Notes: generated by a model not told the origin, from the letters alone. A DNA stretch of 64,000 nt from Aselliscus stoliczkanus (GCA_033961575.1 CM066730.1:114038523-114102522), one strand, 5' to 3'; positions 21,960 to 35,681 are shown, counted from the first letter of the stretch. Translations and numbers: made by a program.

Positions 21960-23866
21960 AAATTTTTTTAAGACTCTTATTACAAATATAGTTAACATAC
22001 AATATTATATTAGTTTCAGGGTTATACCATATTTATTAAGCATTTATATACCTAAAGAAGTGATCCCCATGATGAGTCCAGCGACCACCTGACACTGTAC
22101 AATGCTATCACAATATTATCGACTATATTCCCTATGCTGTACATTATATCCCCATGACTTATTTGTTTTCTACCTGGAAATTTTGACCTCCCATTCCTTT
22201 TCACCTTCCCTCACCCTTTTAATTCTTTTAATTACAATTGACATTCAATATTATTTTATATGTCTCCTAGTCTTTGTCAGGTGGCCTTATGTATAGTATG
22301 TGCCATGTAGGGTCCTGGAACAGTCTCCTTGGTCACTTGCTTCGGGTGTTCCAGGAATGTCCCTTGTGTGAATTATGTGTGTCCTCCTGTTATAATTGAG
22401 CCTTGATTGCTATTGGCATGTCAGTAGGTAGAACTGACCCTCAGGCTGATTGGCTGTGTGGTTTGACCCTATCCACAGCTTATGGGCTACTGTGTGCAGG
22501 CCTGACTCCATTGAGTAGAATTTGCCCTGGTGGGCTCTGTTGCCTGTTGAGACCACCCTTTGTTTGTGCTGCTTCTGGGGCTAATTGTGCAGTGTTCTGC
22601 TATGGTCTGAAGCCAGCTTCCAAGTATATTGGTTCTGGGGCCTCTGGTGAGGGCCGCCGGTACAGACCCACATCACTCATTGCATATGACTAGCCAGAGA
22701 CTACCTGGTAGAAGCTACATAGTGATCCATAGTTGTTCGCTGCCTGTGCTAAATCTGGAGGCATGCAGGAGAGGCCATGCTGCAAAGGGAGGATGGATGC
22801 CACCAGTAGCAGGCCTGGGGTAGCTTTACAAAAAGCCAGGACACCCCAAGGCCTGCTGCCACCTGCTGGTTCTCTTAAGGGTCAGCCACTGATAAAACCT
22901 CATGCGGTATGTAAATTGGGTGAGGCAGAGTCTCAGGGAGTCCCTAGAGAGGAAAGAGTTCTATTCACCAGATTAATGTATATTCTGGTTTGGTGCCAGT
23001 GCTGAGCCTGGAGCTACTCAGCAAAAGTCTCAGAGCACACTGAGGCCCGTCACCACCTACCTTTGGCCTGCAACTCTAATAGTTTTCCATGAAACAGTGC
23101 AATGCGGGTAGAACTGGCTGCTGGCCAAGAAAGTGCCTCTGGCATTGGCAGAGTTGGATAGGGCAGAGTCCCAGTGAGTCTGCAGGGTAGGGCAGAGGAG
23201 CTCACCAGACCAATTCAGATTCAGATTTGACTGCGTGGAAGAGGGCTCAGCACAGGAAAGATGGCATCCACATGACAGCTGTACAGAAGAAGGATCCCAC
23301 ACAATGAAAATGGCTACAATATTCCAGTCCTCACCTGGTCAAACACCTCTATCTGCCTCCCCCATATGCCTCCGTTGCCTCAGGAGTCACTATCCCTCTG
23401 CCAGAGCCCAGGGTGAGTGCCTGTGTGTGAGTGAGTCTGTATGCAGGTCCTGTAAGAGGATGTCTGAGTTTCCTGTTGCCTTCCAGCCCACCTGGATGAT
23501 CAGAATCCCCATTATTTTTTATAGCCAGAGATTGTGAGGGCTCCTCTTTCTGGCCTCACTACTCTGGACTGGGGAGCCTAGTGTGGGACTGGGGTTCCTC
23601 GCTCCTTAGGGGTAACTTCCATGGCCACGATATTCCTTCCTGATTCTCAACTGCCACAGCAAGGTTTGGGGCCAGCCTGTTTTGCATCTCTGCCCTTCAT
23701 ATACTTCTTGATGTGGCTTTTTCTTTATACCCTTATTTATAAAACTTCTGTTCAGCTAGACTTCAGAGGGCTCTCCAGTCTATTGTTCTATAATTTAGTT
23801 GTAATTTTAATGTGTCCATGAAAGGAAGCAGGTATAGTTTCTATGTAGTCCTCCATTTTGCATCTT
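21960..23866 (-). mobile_element. Internally deleted family-B L1-type element
   Basis: The left part (21960-22258) matches the 3' UTR of the full-length family-B copy (its 52478-52770). At about 22259 the match jumps to that copy's 5' UTR (from about 54796) and continues to 23866 with the 5' end 'ctccattttg' at 23851. ORF1, the endonuclease remnant and the rest of the 3' UTR, about 2 kb, are missing. The open frames at 22403-23537 are shadows of the 5' UTR. The flanking target-site duplication is not obvious. Confidence 0.75.
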
Positions 23867-23899
23867 TTACCACTAAGTTTTATTAGCTCCTTTTTTTCC

Positions 23900-24920
23900 T
23901 TTTGAGCTCTAATTTGTCCAAAGCAGTCAAGTTGTCACTTTTTGCAGACAACATGATTCTTTTTATAGAAAACCCTAAAAACTCCCCCCCCAAAACTATT
24001 AGAAACAATAAACAAATATTCTAAAGTTGCAGGATAGAAAATTAATATACCAAAATCCATTGTGTTCCAGTATACTAACAATGAAATTTCAGAAAAAAGA
24101 AATGATAAAAACAATCTCTTTTGCAATTGCATCAAGTACAACGTACCTAGGAATACTCACAAATTTAACAAAGGATGTGAAGAACCTATAAACTGAAAAT
24201 TACAAGACATTATTAAATGAAAGTGAAGAAGATACAAAGAAATGGAAAGATATTCCATGTTCATGGATCAGAAGAATCAACATAGTTAAAATGGCCATAT
24301 TATCCAAAGCAATATACAGATTTAATGCAATCCCTATCAAAATCCCAATGGGATTTTTCAAAGAAATAGAACAAGAAATCATAAGATTTGTCTGGAATCA
24401 CATAAACCCCCAAATAGCCAAAGCAATCTAGAGAAAAAAGAAGAAATCCAGATGTATCACACTCCCTGACTTCAGTTTATACTACAAAAATCTAAACAGC
24501 ATAGTACTGGCAGAAACGCAGACACATAGACCAATGGGACAGAATTGAGAACTCAGAAATAAACCCACATACCTATATGGGCAGATAATTTTTGACAAAG
24601 GAGCAAAAACCATACAATGGAGAAATGAAAGACTTTCAATAAGTGGTTGTGGGAAAATTGGATAGCCACATGCAAAACTATGAAGCTAGACTACTATCTC
24701 CAGACACCAAAATTAACTCAAAACAGATCAAGGACCTAAATATAAGACCTGAAACAATAAATTACATGAAATAAAGCATAGGTGCTAAACTTATGGACCT
24801 TGGGTTTAAGGAGAATTTTATGAATTTGACCTCAAAATCAAGGGAAATGAAAACAATAAATAAATGAGACTATATTAAAATAAAAATTGATAGATGATTG
24901 GATAAAGAAGATGTGATACA
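23900..24920 (+). pseudogene. L1 ORF2 fragment (RT active site to C-terminal region), sense
   Basis: The plus strand reads through the RT region. At 23938-23952 the codons give L-F-A-D-N where an active L1 has FADD, so the second catalytic Asp is Asn. Downstream, [13 protein letters not shown] and LP..Q.K.I-type segments and the 'LPDFSLYYK' region (about 24462-24488) are recognisable, with several stops. The fragment lacks the front of ORF2 and is broken off by the mariner at 24923. Confidence 0.75.
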
Positions 24921-24922
24921 TA

Positions 24923-26211
24923 AGAGGTCTGACAATTAGGCTCGCAAAATTGCCACCATGTGTTTATAATGGCAGCACTGTATAAATAGCTCAGTAAGGT
25001 TTCATAACCTTGGTATATCAATTTGTTACAGCTGTGTTCATTTCAACGCGTGGCAGTGTCTTGCTGAGTTGTGGTGTTGCGTGTTTTTGTGTGCTGTGTG
25101 AGAATGTCTATGCTTGAATTAGAGCAATGAAGTAACATTAAATTTCTTGTTAAGCTTGGCAAGAGTGGAAGTGAAATCAGGGACATGTTAGTCCAAGTTT
25201 ATGTGATAATGCCATGAAGAAAACGGCAGTGTACAAATGGATTAAACATTTTTCTGAGGGGAAAGAACACGTCACTAATTAAGAGAGGTAAGGGCAGCCA
25301 GTAATGAGCAGAACTGATGAAAACATTGCAAAAACTCATCAAATTGTGCGTCCAGATCATCGGCTGACTGTGAGAAGCATAACAGACCAAATACACATCT
25401 GTAGAGAAACAGTTAGGAAAATCTTAACTGAAAATCTTGGCATGAGAAAAGTGTGTGCAAAAATAGTCCCAAAGGAGCTCACCAATGAACAAAAGCAAAG
25501 GAAACTCGAAGTTTGCCAAGACCTTTTGAAAAGGCAAGGCAAAGTTTTGGCCTGTTTTATCACTGGTGATGAACCATCGGTGTACCAATCCGACCCTGAA
25601 ACAAAGTGTCAAAGTGTACAATGGAAGTCAGCCAGTTCTCCACTACCAAAAAGATTCCGTCAGTCCAAATCAAGAGTCAAACAATGTTGCTAACCTGTTT
25701 TGATATCAGAGGGATTTTTCATTATGAATTTGTACCAACTGGACAAACAGTTAACCACGTTTACTATTTGGAAGTGCCAAAAAGACTGTGTGAAAAAGTT
25801 AGACAAAAACAACCTGAACTGTTTACCAAGAATTCATGGGTCTAATGCACCAGCTCACAGAGCACTGTCTGTGAGTGAATTTTTAGCCAGTATACAAATA
25901 ACTATATTGGAACACCCTCCCTATTCACCTGATCTGGTCCCCAGGGACTTCTTTCTTCACCTGAAGATAAAGGAAATATTGAAAGGAAGACATTTTGATG
26001 ACATTCAGGACATCAAGGATAATACAACGACAGCCCTGATGGCCATTCCAGAAAAAGAGTTCCAAAATTGCTTTGAAGGGTGGGCTAAGTGCTAGCATGG
26101 GTGCATAGCTTCCCAAAAGGAGTACTTCGAAGGTGACCACAGTGATATTCAGCAATAAGCTATGTAGCACTTTTTCTAGGATGAGTTCACAAACTTAATT
26201 GTCTGACTTTG
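24923..26211 (+). mobile_element. Full-length mariner transposon (about 1.29 kb)
   Basis: TA target duplications (24921-24922 and 26212-26213) flank imperfect terminal inverted repeats: ggtctgacaattaggctcg on the left, complement of 'cacaaacttaattgtctgac' on the right. Size and terminal sequence are typical of mariners. The transposase gene lies inside on the plus strand and is broken. Confidence 0.88.
25105..26130 (+). pseudogene. Mariner transposase pseudogene
   Basis: A DDD-type cut-and-paste transposase spread over three frames. The N-terminal helix-turn-helix part begins near 25105 (MSMLELEQ then a stop; KFLVKLGKSGSEIRDML) and shows a second stop before 25304. The middle (25304-25693) includes the linker region and the first catalytic Asp in ITGDE, followed by SDPETK and QWKS. 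The last part (25700-26095) has HGSNAPAH, where the family has HHDNAPAH: the second catalytic Asp is replaced by Ser. The third, in YSPDLVPRDFFL, is kept. Frameshifts near 25690-25710 join the frames. It is dead as a gene. Confidence 0.85.
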
Positions 26212-26213
26212 TA

Positions 26214-26989
<776 letters not shown>

Positions 26990-27352
26990 TTTTTGCCATG
27001 GAATCCAATTTGAAAAACAAGAGAAAAAATTGCTAAATGTTTACCAAGTTGATTATGGGACCTTGAAATGCATGAATGTAAGAAGTAGGGGAAACTTAGT
27101 TACAACATTTTGCCTGTGTTTTTATCTTTAAAAACAGACATCTGCTTAGAAGAAGTTTGTGATGCTGGCACAAAAGGAGGAACAACCTGAATCTGTAACT
27201 CAAATGATCTAAGTGATGAGTTCCTTGAAGAAAATGGAAAAGGCTCTGAATAGAAATCAATTCTTTGTCCTGACCCATTAGAAAAGAGGTTTGAAAAACT
27301 ATTTTCCACAACCAGGATACTGGCTTCTTGTTTCATAGTGGGATTACATTAA
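26990..27352. other. Unassigned sequence
   Basis: No gene or repeat is recognised between the array and the (AT)n tract. Confidence 0.3.
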
Positions 27353-27377
27353 ATATATATATATATATATATATATA
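27353..27377. repeat. (AT)n microsatellite
   Basis: Twelve AT units lie 30 bp left of the Tigger1 end. Confidence 0.92.
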
Positions 27378-27406
27378 GTTTTTTTTCAGATAGTTTCATA
27401 GTTATA

Positions 27407-29827
27407 CAGGCATACATCAGAGATGCTGCAAGTTTGGTTCCAGACCACTGGGATAAAGCATGTCACACAAATATCACAATAAAGCATATCACACAATTTT
27501 TTTTTGGTTTCCCAGTGTATATAAAAGTAATATTTATACTATACTATAGTCTATTAAGTGCATAATAACATTCTTTCTAAAAAGGTAACTGTACATATCT
27601 TAGTTAAAAATACTTTATTGCTAAAATATGCTAACTATCATCTGAGCATTCAGTAAGTCATAATCCTTTTGCAAGTGAAGGGTCTTTCCTTGATGTTGAT
27701 GGCTGCCAACTCATTAGGGTGGTGTACTGAAGTTTAGGGTAGCTGTGTCAATTTCTTAAAATAAGACAACACCGAAGTTTGCCAAATTGAATGATTGACT
27801 CTTCCTTTCACAAACAATTTCTCTGTAACATTATATGCTGTTTCATAGCATTTTACCCACTTAGAATCTCTTTCAAAACTGGAGTCAATCCTCTGAAACA
27901 CTGCCACTGATTTATGAATTAATTTTATGTAATATTCTAAAATCACACTTTGGTATGATTTTAATTGTCTTCACAGCATCTTCACCAGGAGTAGTTTTCA
28001 TCTCATGAAACCACTTTCTCTGCTCATTCATAGAAAGCAACTTCATCCACTTATGTTTTATTATGCAGCAATTCAGTCACATCTTCAGGTTCTACTTCTA
28101 ATTCTAGATCTCTCACTATTTCTACCACATCTGCAGTTACATCCTTCTCCACTGAAGTTTTGGACCCTTCAAAGTCATCCGTGAGAGTTGGAATCAGTTC
28201 TTCCAAACTTACATTAATGTTGATATTCTGACCTCTCCCATGAATTATGAATGTTCTTAATGTCATCTAGAATGGTGAATTCTTTCCAGACGTTTTCAAT
28301 TTATTTTGCCTAGATTCATCAGAAGAATTACTAGTTATGGCAATGATAGCCTTAAGGAATGTATTTCCTTAAAAAAAAAAATCACTAGTTATGGCAACGG
28401 TAGCCTTAAGGAATGCATTTCTTGAAAGTCAGCATTCCTCCTTGATCCATGGGCTGCAGAATGGATGTTATGTTAGCAGGCAAAAACAACATTAATCTCA
28501 TTGTACATCTCCATCAGAGTTCTTCAGTGGCCAGGGACATTGCCAATGAGCAGTCATATCTTGAAAGGAATCTTTTTTTTCCTGAGCAGTAGTTCTCACC
28601 AGTTGGCTTAAAATATTCAGTAAACCATGTTGTAAAGAGCAGTGCTATCATCCAGACTGTTGTTCCAGGTACAGAGCACAGACAGAGCACATTTAGCATA
28701 ATTCTTCAGACCTCTAAGATTTTCAGAACGGTAAATCAGCATTGGCTTCAATTTAAAGTCACTGGCTGCATTACCTCCTAACAAGAGAGTCAGCCTGTCC
28801 TTTGAAGCTTTGAAGCCAGGCATTGAAAGTCCTAGATGGCATTTTATTCCAATAGAAGATTGTTTCATCTACATTGAAAATCTGTTGTTTACTGTAGCCA
28901 CCTTCATTAATTATCTTAGCTAGATCTTCTGGATAACTCCTTGTAACTTCTACATCAGCACTTGCTGCTTTAACTTTGGCTTTTATGTTATACAGGTGAC
29001 TTCTTTCTTTAAATCTCATGAGCCAACCTCTGCTAGCTTTATACATTTCTTCTGTAGCTTCCTCAGCTCTCTCAGCTTTCATAGAATTGAAGACAGTTAG
29101 GGCCTTGCTCTGGATAAAGCTTTGGTTTAAGAAAATGTTGCCAGTTTTATCTTTCTAGACCAGTAAGACTTTCTCCACATCAGTAATGTGGAGGCCGTTT
29201 TGCTTCCTTATCATTCTCATGTTCATTGGAGTAGCACTTTTCATTTCATTCAAGGACTTTTCCTTTGCATTCACAACTTGACTAACTGTTTGGCACAAGA
29301 GGTCTAGCTTTCAGCATATCTCAGTTTTTGACATTCTTTCCCCACTAAGCTTAATCACTTCAAGCTTTTGATTTAAAGGGAGAGACATGTTACTCTTTCT
29401 TTCACTGGAACATTTAGAGGCCATTATAGGGTTATTAAGTGGCCTAATTTAAATATTGTTGTGTCTCAGGGAATAGAAGCTCAAGGGGAGGGAGGGAGAC
29501 CGGGAAACAGATGGTCAGTGAAGCAGAACACACACATTTATTGATTAAGTTTTCTGTCTTATATGCATACCCTAAAACAATTACAATAGTAACATCAAAG
29601 ATCACTAATCACAAATAACCATAACAAATAAAATAAGAATGAAAAAGCTTAAAATATTGTGAAAATTACCAAAATGTGACACAGGGGTACAAAGTGAATG
29701 ATGCTGTTGGAAAAAATGGCACTGATAGACTTGCTCACTACAGGGTTGCCTCAAAACTTCATTTTGTAAAACACACAATATCTGCAAAGTGCAATAAAGT
29801 GAAGCACAATAAAATGAGGTATGCTTG
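27407..29827 (-). mobile_element. Full-length Tigger1-like DNA transposon
   Basis: Both ends are present, each next to a TA (27405-27406 and 29828-29829): CAGGCATACATCAGAGAT on the left, complement of 'aaaatgaggtatgcttg' on the right. At 2421 bp it is essentially the length of the Tigger1 consensus as I remember it (about 2.4 kb). The transposase is coded on the minus strand. A roughly 57-bp tandem duplication lies at 28325-28427 (see findings). Confidence 0.9.
27760..29425 (-). pseudogene. Tigger1 (pogo/CENP-B type) transposase pseudogene
   Basis: Read on the minus strand, the DNA-binding part is near 29425-29000; the frame 29082-28771 contains the CENP-B-type segment (EASRGW.MRFKER equivalent) and the first catalytic Asp in QIFNVDET. 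The next part follows at 28868-28617 ([19 protein letters not shown]). The LLIDNAPGH motif is read as LLIGNVPGH: the second catalytic Asp is Gly (codon complement at 28542-28544), and a stop follows within three residues of the motif (28524-28526). The third Asp, in ILQPMDQG, is kept (about 28440-28470). Tail pieces lie at 28266-28051 and 27946-27734. It has several stops and frameshifts and is dead. Confidence 0.85.
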
Positions 29828-29889
29828 TATTAAGATTCCATAGCTTATTGGTCCTTCAAACTCCTAAATGAGAAATTTTCCATAGTCTA

Positions 29890-31477
29890 AGTTATGGAAC
29901 GCCAAACTATTTTCCATCTTTTTATTATGAAAAATGTCAAATATATAGTAAGATTGAAGACTTTTATAGTAAACAGTAAACTTTGCTATATGTTTAAAAT
30001 TAACATGTCACTATACTTGTTTTATCACATATATGCATAATGATTTCTCATCCCTCAAGCTATTCATCAACTTACCTTACTTTCCAAAAATTATGGATTT
30101 TTCTTTCTCCTTAAATATTTTGGCATTCATAATATTAACTAGGGTTCAGGTTTTTTCAGAGATTTTAATGTAAAACTTATATTACAATAAAATGCACAGA
30201 TATTAAGTGTACATTTGGTGATTTTCGACAAATGCTGTGTAACTCAAGCCTCTATCAAGATGTAAAACATTACTATCACCAAGCTCTTTCATGGACTTCT
30301 CAGTCAATTTCTCCCCTAATACCCTCAGAGCCAAAATTGTTCTTATTTTCTTACATCACAGATGAGCTTTGCTTGTTTTAAAATTCCAAATAAATAGAAG
30401 CGCACAGTATGGATTCATTTGTGAAATACTTCTCCTACTCAGTATAATGTTTTGGTGCTCATCCATTCGGTGTTTATCCAATATATTTTTTTGTCGGGGG
30501 GAATGAGTAATATTCCACTGTACAAAGAGATCACAGTTTATTTATTTTCTTATCATGGGTATCTGGCTGTATCCAATTTTTGCCTATTCTGAATAAATCT
30601 ACAATTTCATTAATATTTTCTTAAGTATTTCTGCATCTATGACCATGAGAGATATTTTTTGTAATTTTATTTTTGTAATATCTTGTCAGAGATCAGTATT
30701 AGGATTATATGAATACTGCCCTCATAAAATGAATTAGAAAGTACTCCCTCTGTCCTTAATTTCTGTAAGTCTTTGTTTAAGTTTGGTGCTATTTCTCCCT
30801 ATATTTTTGACAGAATTCTCAAATGAAATCATCTGGGCCTGAAAATTTCTTGGTGGAAAAGCTTTTGAAGATTGATTTAATTTATTTAGTCAGCATAAGA
30901 CTTTTCGGATTTTCAATTTCATTTAATGTCAGTTTTGGTAGTGTCCCTTTCCCCTCCAGGATTTGTCTATCTCATCTACATTGTCTTTTTTTTTTTCTTG
31001 GCATAAAGTCAATCATAATATAGTTTCAATATCCTTTTAATGTCTGTAGGATATGCAGTGATAACAACACTTTGATTCCTCTTATTGGTAATTTGTGTTC
31101 TTTATCTTTATTCTTAATCACTCTAACTAGGGACTTATTATTTTGTCAATCTCAAAAACCTAACTTTTGCCTTTATTAATTTCTCTGTTGCTTGCCTGTT
31201 TTTTTTATTTTATTAATATCTGCTGTTACCCTGATTATTTCCTTCATTTTACATACTAGATCTTTAATTTCTTTTTCTAACTTCTTGAGGTAGACTGTTA
31301 GGCTGCTGACTTTAGACCTTCTTTTGTAATAGAACATTTAAAGCTATAAATTTTCCCTTAAGCATTGCTTTAGGTGTATGCCACTTATTTTGATATGTTG
31401 AAATGTCATTATTATTCACTTTGACATATTTTTTAATTGCTCCAGTTATTTCTTCTTTGACTCCAGATTATACAGAA

Positions 31478-31533
<56 letters not shown>

Positions 31534-34300
31534 AGCTGAGCCATCCTGCCACCTGTTGGCAGCTCAACGGCAACTCAGCTCGGGCTGGCCTCGAACAGCT
31601 GTTGCTCAGAGCTCAGCTCACACTCTTGAGCGAGCTCTTAACCAACTGAGCCACTCGGCCGGCCCCAGAAGTATATTTTTTAAATTCCAAATCCTGTACT
31701 ATATTTTTTTACCCCTAGTATCTTATTTTTACAGGTTTCTAACTTAATTTCACTGTGACCAGAAAACACCCATTGTACAATTTCAATTCTGTTAAATACT
31801 ATGTTTAGTGGCCTTTTCATGATACAATATATGTTCTATCATGTTGAACGTTTAATTTGCACTTAAAAATGTTTCTTCTCTGGTAGTTGGGTGTGATGTT
31901 CTATAAATATTCATTAGATCAAGATGCCGATTGTATTGCTTATATCATCTCTATGCTTCTGGAATTTTTTTTCTGATTGTTCTGTCAATTACTAAGAGAT
32001 TATTGTCAGAATCTCCAACATAGTGTTTGGAATTGTCTATTTCTCCCTTTAAATGTGTTTATTTCTGCTTCATGTATTTTAAAGTACTGTTAGTAGGATT
32101 TCATGTTCTCATGATTATTATGTCTTGTAGATGATTTGATCATTTATCATTATGAAATTTCTCTCTATTTCTGGTAGAACTTTTTGTCTTAAAGTTGTTT
32201 TATCTGATATTACTTTATATAACTACTCTAGCCTTGTTATGCTAACTGTTTATATGGTATATCTTTTTCACTAGTGTACTTTCAACTTTTCTGTATATTT
32301 ATATTTAAAGTGAGCATCTTGAAGATAGCAAATAGTCGAACCTTGATTTTTTATAAATTTTTATAATCTCTGACTTTTAATAGGAGAGCTTAGTCATTTA
32401 TATGTAATACAGTTCTTGATAGGGCTGGATTTCGTCTTCTTATTTTATAATTTGTTTTCCCTTTGTCCCCTCTGTGTTTTGTTCCTCTGCTCCTGCATTT
32501 CTGTCCTCTAAATTTTTGAATATTTTTAAAATTCCATTTTAATTTATCTATTGACTTTTTATGTATACCTCTTTGCATTACTTTTTGTAGCAGGGATTAA
32601 AACATATTCTTTAATCTTTCACAGTGAATTTACAGTTAATCTTATGCCATTTCACATAAAACACAGAAAACTTGCAACTGTATAGGTCCATATAACCCCC
32701 CTCACTTTACATTCTCATGGACATATGTTTTATTTCTGTATACACTTAAAATCCCATGGGACAATGTTATAATTTTTGCTTTAAACAGTTATATGAATTT
32801 TAAGAAAATTTACAGGAAAGTAGAATAGTTATATCATTACTTTATATTTGCCATTTTCAATACTTTTCATTCCTCCTTAAGGATATGAGTTTTCAATTAG
32901 TTTAATTGGTCTTCAGCTTCAGGACTTCCTTTGGCAATTTTTTAAATTTATGTTTACTGGCACCAAATTTTCTCATAATCTTTTTATCTGAAAATTTGTT
33001 TTTTCTACATTTTAGATGGGTATTATTGCTAGATATAAAATTTTTAGTTGACTGTTATTGTTTGATAATTTGTTTCAACTTAATGATATTTTTCTTTTCT
33101 ACTGCCTTTTGGGCTCCAAGGTTTCTGATATCTAAATGGTATAATTATTCATTTTTTTTTCTTCTGCATGGAATGTTTCATTTTCCTTAGACCATTTTAA
33201 TTTTTTCCCCTCTTTTTCTTTGTTTTTTATGCAGTTTTATTTTGATATATCTAGGTAAGGTCTCTTCATATTTTTTCGGCTTGGGGATTGCTGAGGTTCT
33301 TAAATCTTTAAATTACTGTCTTTCACCAAATTTTGAAAAAAAAGGCTATTATTTCTTCAAATTTTCTCATTTCATTCTCTCTTTTTTTTTCCCCTGAGAC
33401 TCCAATTACATGTATAAATAAATATTTTGATATTATTCCATAAGCCAATAAAGCTCTTTCAATCTTTATTCTCTTTATTTCATTGATTGGATAATTCTTA
33501 TTGATACACCTTTAAGTTCAGTGAATATTTCTTCTGTGTTCTTCATTTTCCTGTCAAACTCACACTGTGCTTTTTATATATCAGATTTTTATAAATCAGA
33601 TATTTTCATCTCTAGAACTTTCCCTTTTTTTGTATTGCTTATATTTCTATGCTGAGATGTCCTATCTTTTTATTTATTTCATCAATATTTATAATTACTG
33701 CTTTAAATGTGAACAGCGGCATAATAACTGCTTTAAAATCCAGATTTGATAATCCTATACCTAAATCATTTTCAGGTTGGTCAATGTTGGTTGTCTTTTT
33801 TTCTAGAGATTTGGTCTAATATTTCTGTGTCTTTTTATGTTGAGTAAGTTTAGATTGTATTCTAGACATTGTGAATTGTTATGTTGCAGAAACTCTGGGT
33901 TCTCTTTTATACCTCTGAAGAGTGTTGATATTTTCATTTTAGCAAATTCAGTATAACAAATTAAATTTGTTGTACTGAAAATAGAAATGTTTTTTTTTTT
34001 TTTGACAACATCTCAAATATCAGCTAAGGTTTTGTTTTTTTCCTTATATGTGCTGCTTTAGATGTGCCTCATGCATGCATGGTTCAAGGGTGAGGTTGAA
34101 ATTTGAGCCAAGTTTATCGCAGAATATTGGGTTTCTCCACCATGCTACTTTTCTCCTTTATAATATTTCACCCTCATTCCAGCAGCTATAGTTTCTCTGA
34201 GCTCTATGCTCTGCAATTTCAGGACAGAGACAGTGTGAATTTTCTATTCAACTTGTTTATTCTCAGGCTAAAATCCATAAAACAAAAAATTCAAAGCATG
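29890..34300 (-). mobile_element. Old L1M element, antisense, internally deleted
   Basis: On the plus strand the order is an antisense L1M 3' UTR (about 30160-30610), then ORF2 in reverse (from the RT part near 30620 to the endonuclease part near 32600, e.g. 'cttcttgaggtagactgtta' at 31282, 'aattgtctatttctccctt' at 32030), then an ORF1-like region (to about 33960). Much of the ORF2 C-terminal half is absent between the 3' UTR and the RT segment. It is highly diverged, with no useful open frame. Limits beyond 33960 are vague. Confidence 0.6.
31484..31665 (-). mobile_element. tRNA-derived SINE, tail grown into (TA)n
   Basis: An 11-bp target duplication (cagaagtatat at 31473-31483 and 31666-31676) flanks a minus-strand SINE. 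Its head is the complement of 'gagccactcggccggcccc' at 31648-31665. The tail is a T-run (31519-31533), then a TA array (31484-31518). The host L1M sequence reads on across the two duplications. Confidence 0.9.
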
Positions 34301-35681
34301 TAAATTCCTTTTCTTAAGTGAATATGGCCCACTCCACAATCTGTCTACCTTTGTTCACATTTTTTCCAAGTTATTGGCTTTTATATTTGTGGTGAGTTGT
34401 GGTTGATATATTTGGGAATGTTAAACTGATAGGAGTTTTATTAGTCTCCCAGGAACCAAAACTCTCTTTAAGCTATTTTAATCTTACATGAGATCAATTT
34501 AAAAACACTGATAATCTTGCACTCCAAGAATTTTTTTGTAACAGCTTTGTTTAGATGTAATGCCACAAAATTTACTCCCTTAATGTGTGCAGGTCAGGAT
34601 TTTTAGTATATTCACAGAGTTATGCAAAAATCAACACTGTCTACTTGTAAAACATTTTCATTCCCTGAAAAAGAAACCCTGTACCTATTAGCAGTCATTC
34701 TTAATTCACTCTCCCTCCAGCCTCTAGCAACCAATAAACTACTTTTTAAGTATATGGATTTACCTATCCTGGACATGTCATACAAATGGAATCCTAAAAT
34801 ATGTGTTCTTTTGTGACTGGCTTCTTTCACTTAGCATATGATGTTTTCAAACTTCATCTATATTGCACATGTATCAGTAATTCATGCCTTTTTAGTGCCA
34901 AATAGTATTCCATTTTATAGATTTGCCACATTTTGCCTTTCCATTCATCAGTGGATGTGCATTTAAGTGGTTTCCAGCTTTTGGCTATTAGGAAGAATAC
35001 TGCAGTGAATACCCTGACAAGTTTTTGTGTGGATATGTGTTTTCATTTCTCTTGACATATACCTAAAAGTGGGGTGCCTGGGTCATAAAGTAACTCTATA
35101 TATAATTTTTTGAAGAATTGAAAAACCATTTTCCAATGTGACTGTGCCATTTTACATTACTACCAGCAATGTATTAGGGTGGATAAAGTAGAATTTAGGT
35201 TTTGTATTTATTGTCTTGGGTATTTCTATCTCTCTATTTCTTCATTACTGCTTTCTTTTATATTAACTGGGTATTTCCTAGTGTATAATTTTATTTTTCT
35301 TGCTGTTTTTTTATGAATATTATGAGTTGTTTTAGTTGTTTTCTTAGTGACTTCCCTAGGGATAACAATTAACATACAAGTTTTATTTATAACATTCTGG
35401 TTCAGATGGGTACCAACATAACTTGAATAGTATACAAAAAATTGCTGTAATATATCCCCATTGCTTTCCCACTCTTTTGTGCTATTATTGACATGCAAAT
35501 TACAACTTTATACATTTTAAATACATCAATGAAATTTTATAAATATTGTTTCATGTGGTTGTTTTTTAAGTGACAGAAGAAATTAGTTACAAACAACAAT
35601 ATATTTGTACACTTTCCTATATTTACCTATGCAGTTACCTCTGCTAATTTTCTTTATGTCTTTATGTGGATTAAAATTGTT

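Noticed and set aside
22403..23537. Cluster of plus-strand open frames, Cys/Gly-rich
   Set aside because: They are within the family-B 5' UTR; the second copy at 55 kb shows the same in other frames.
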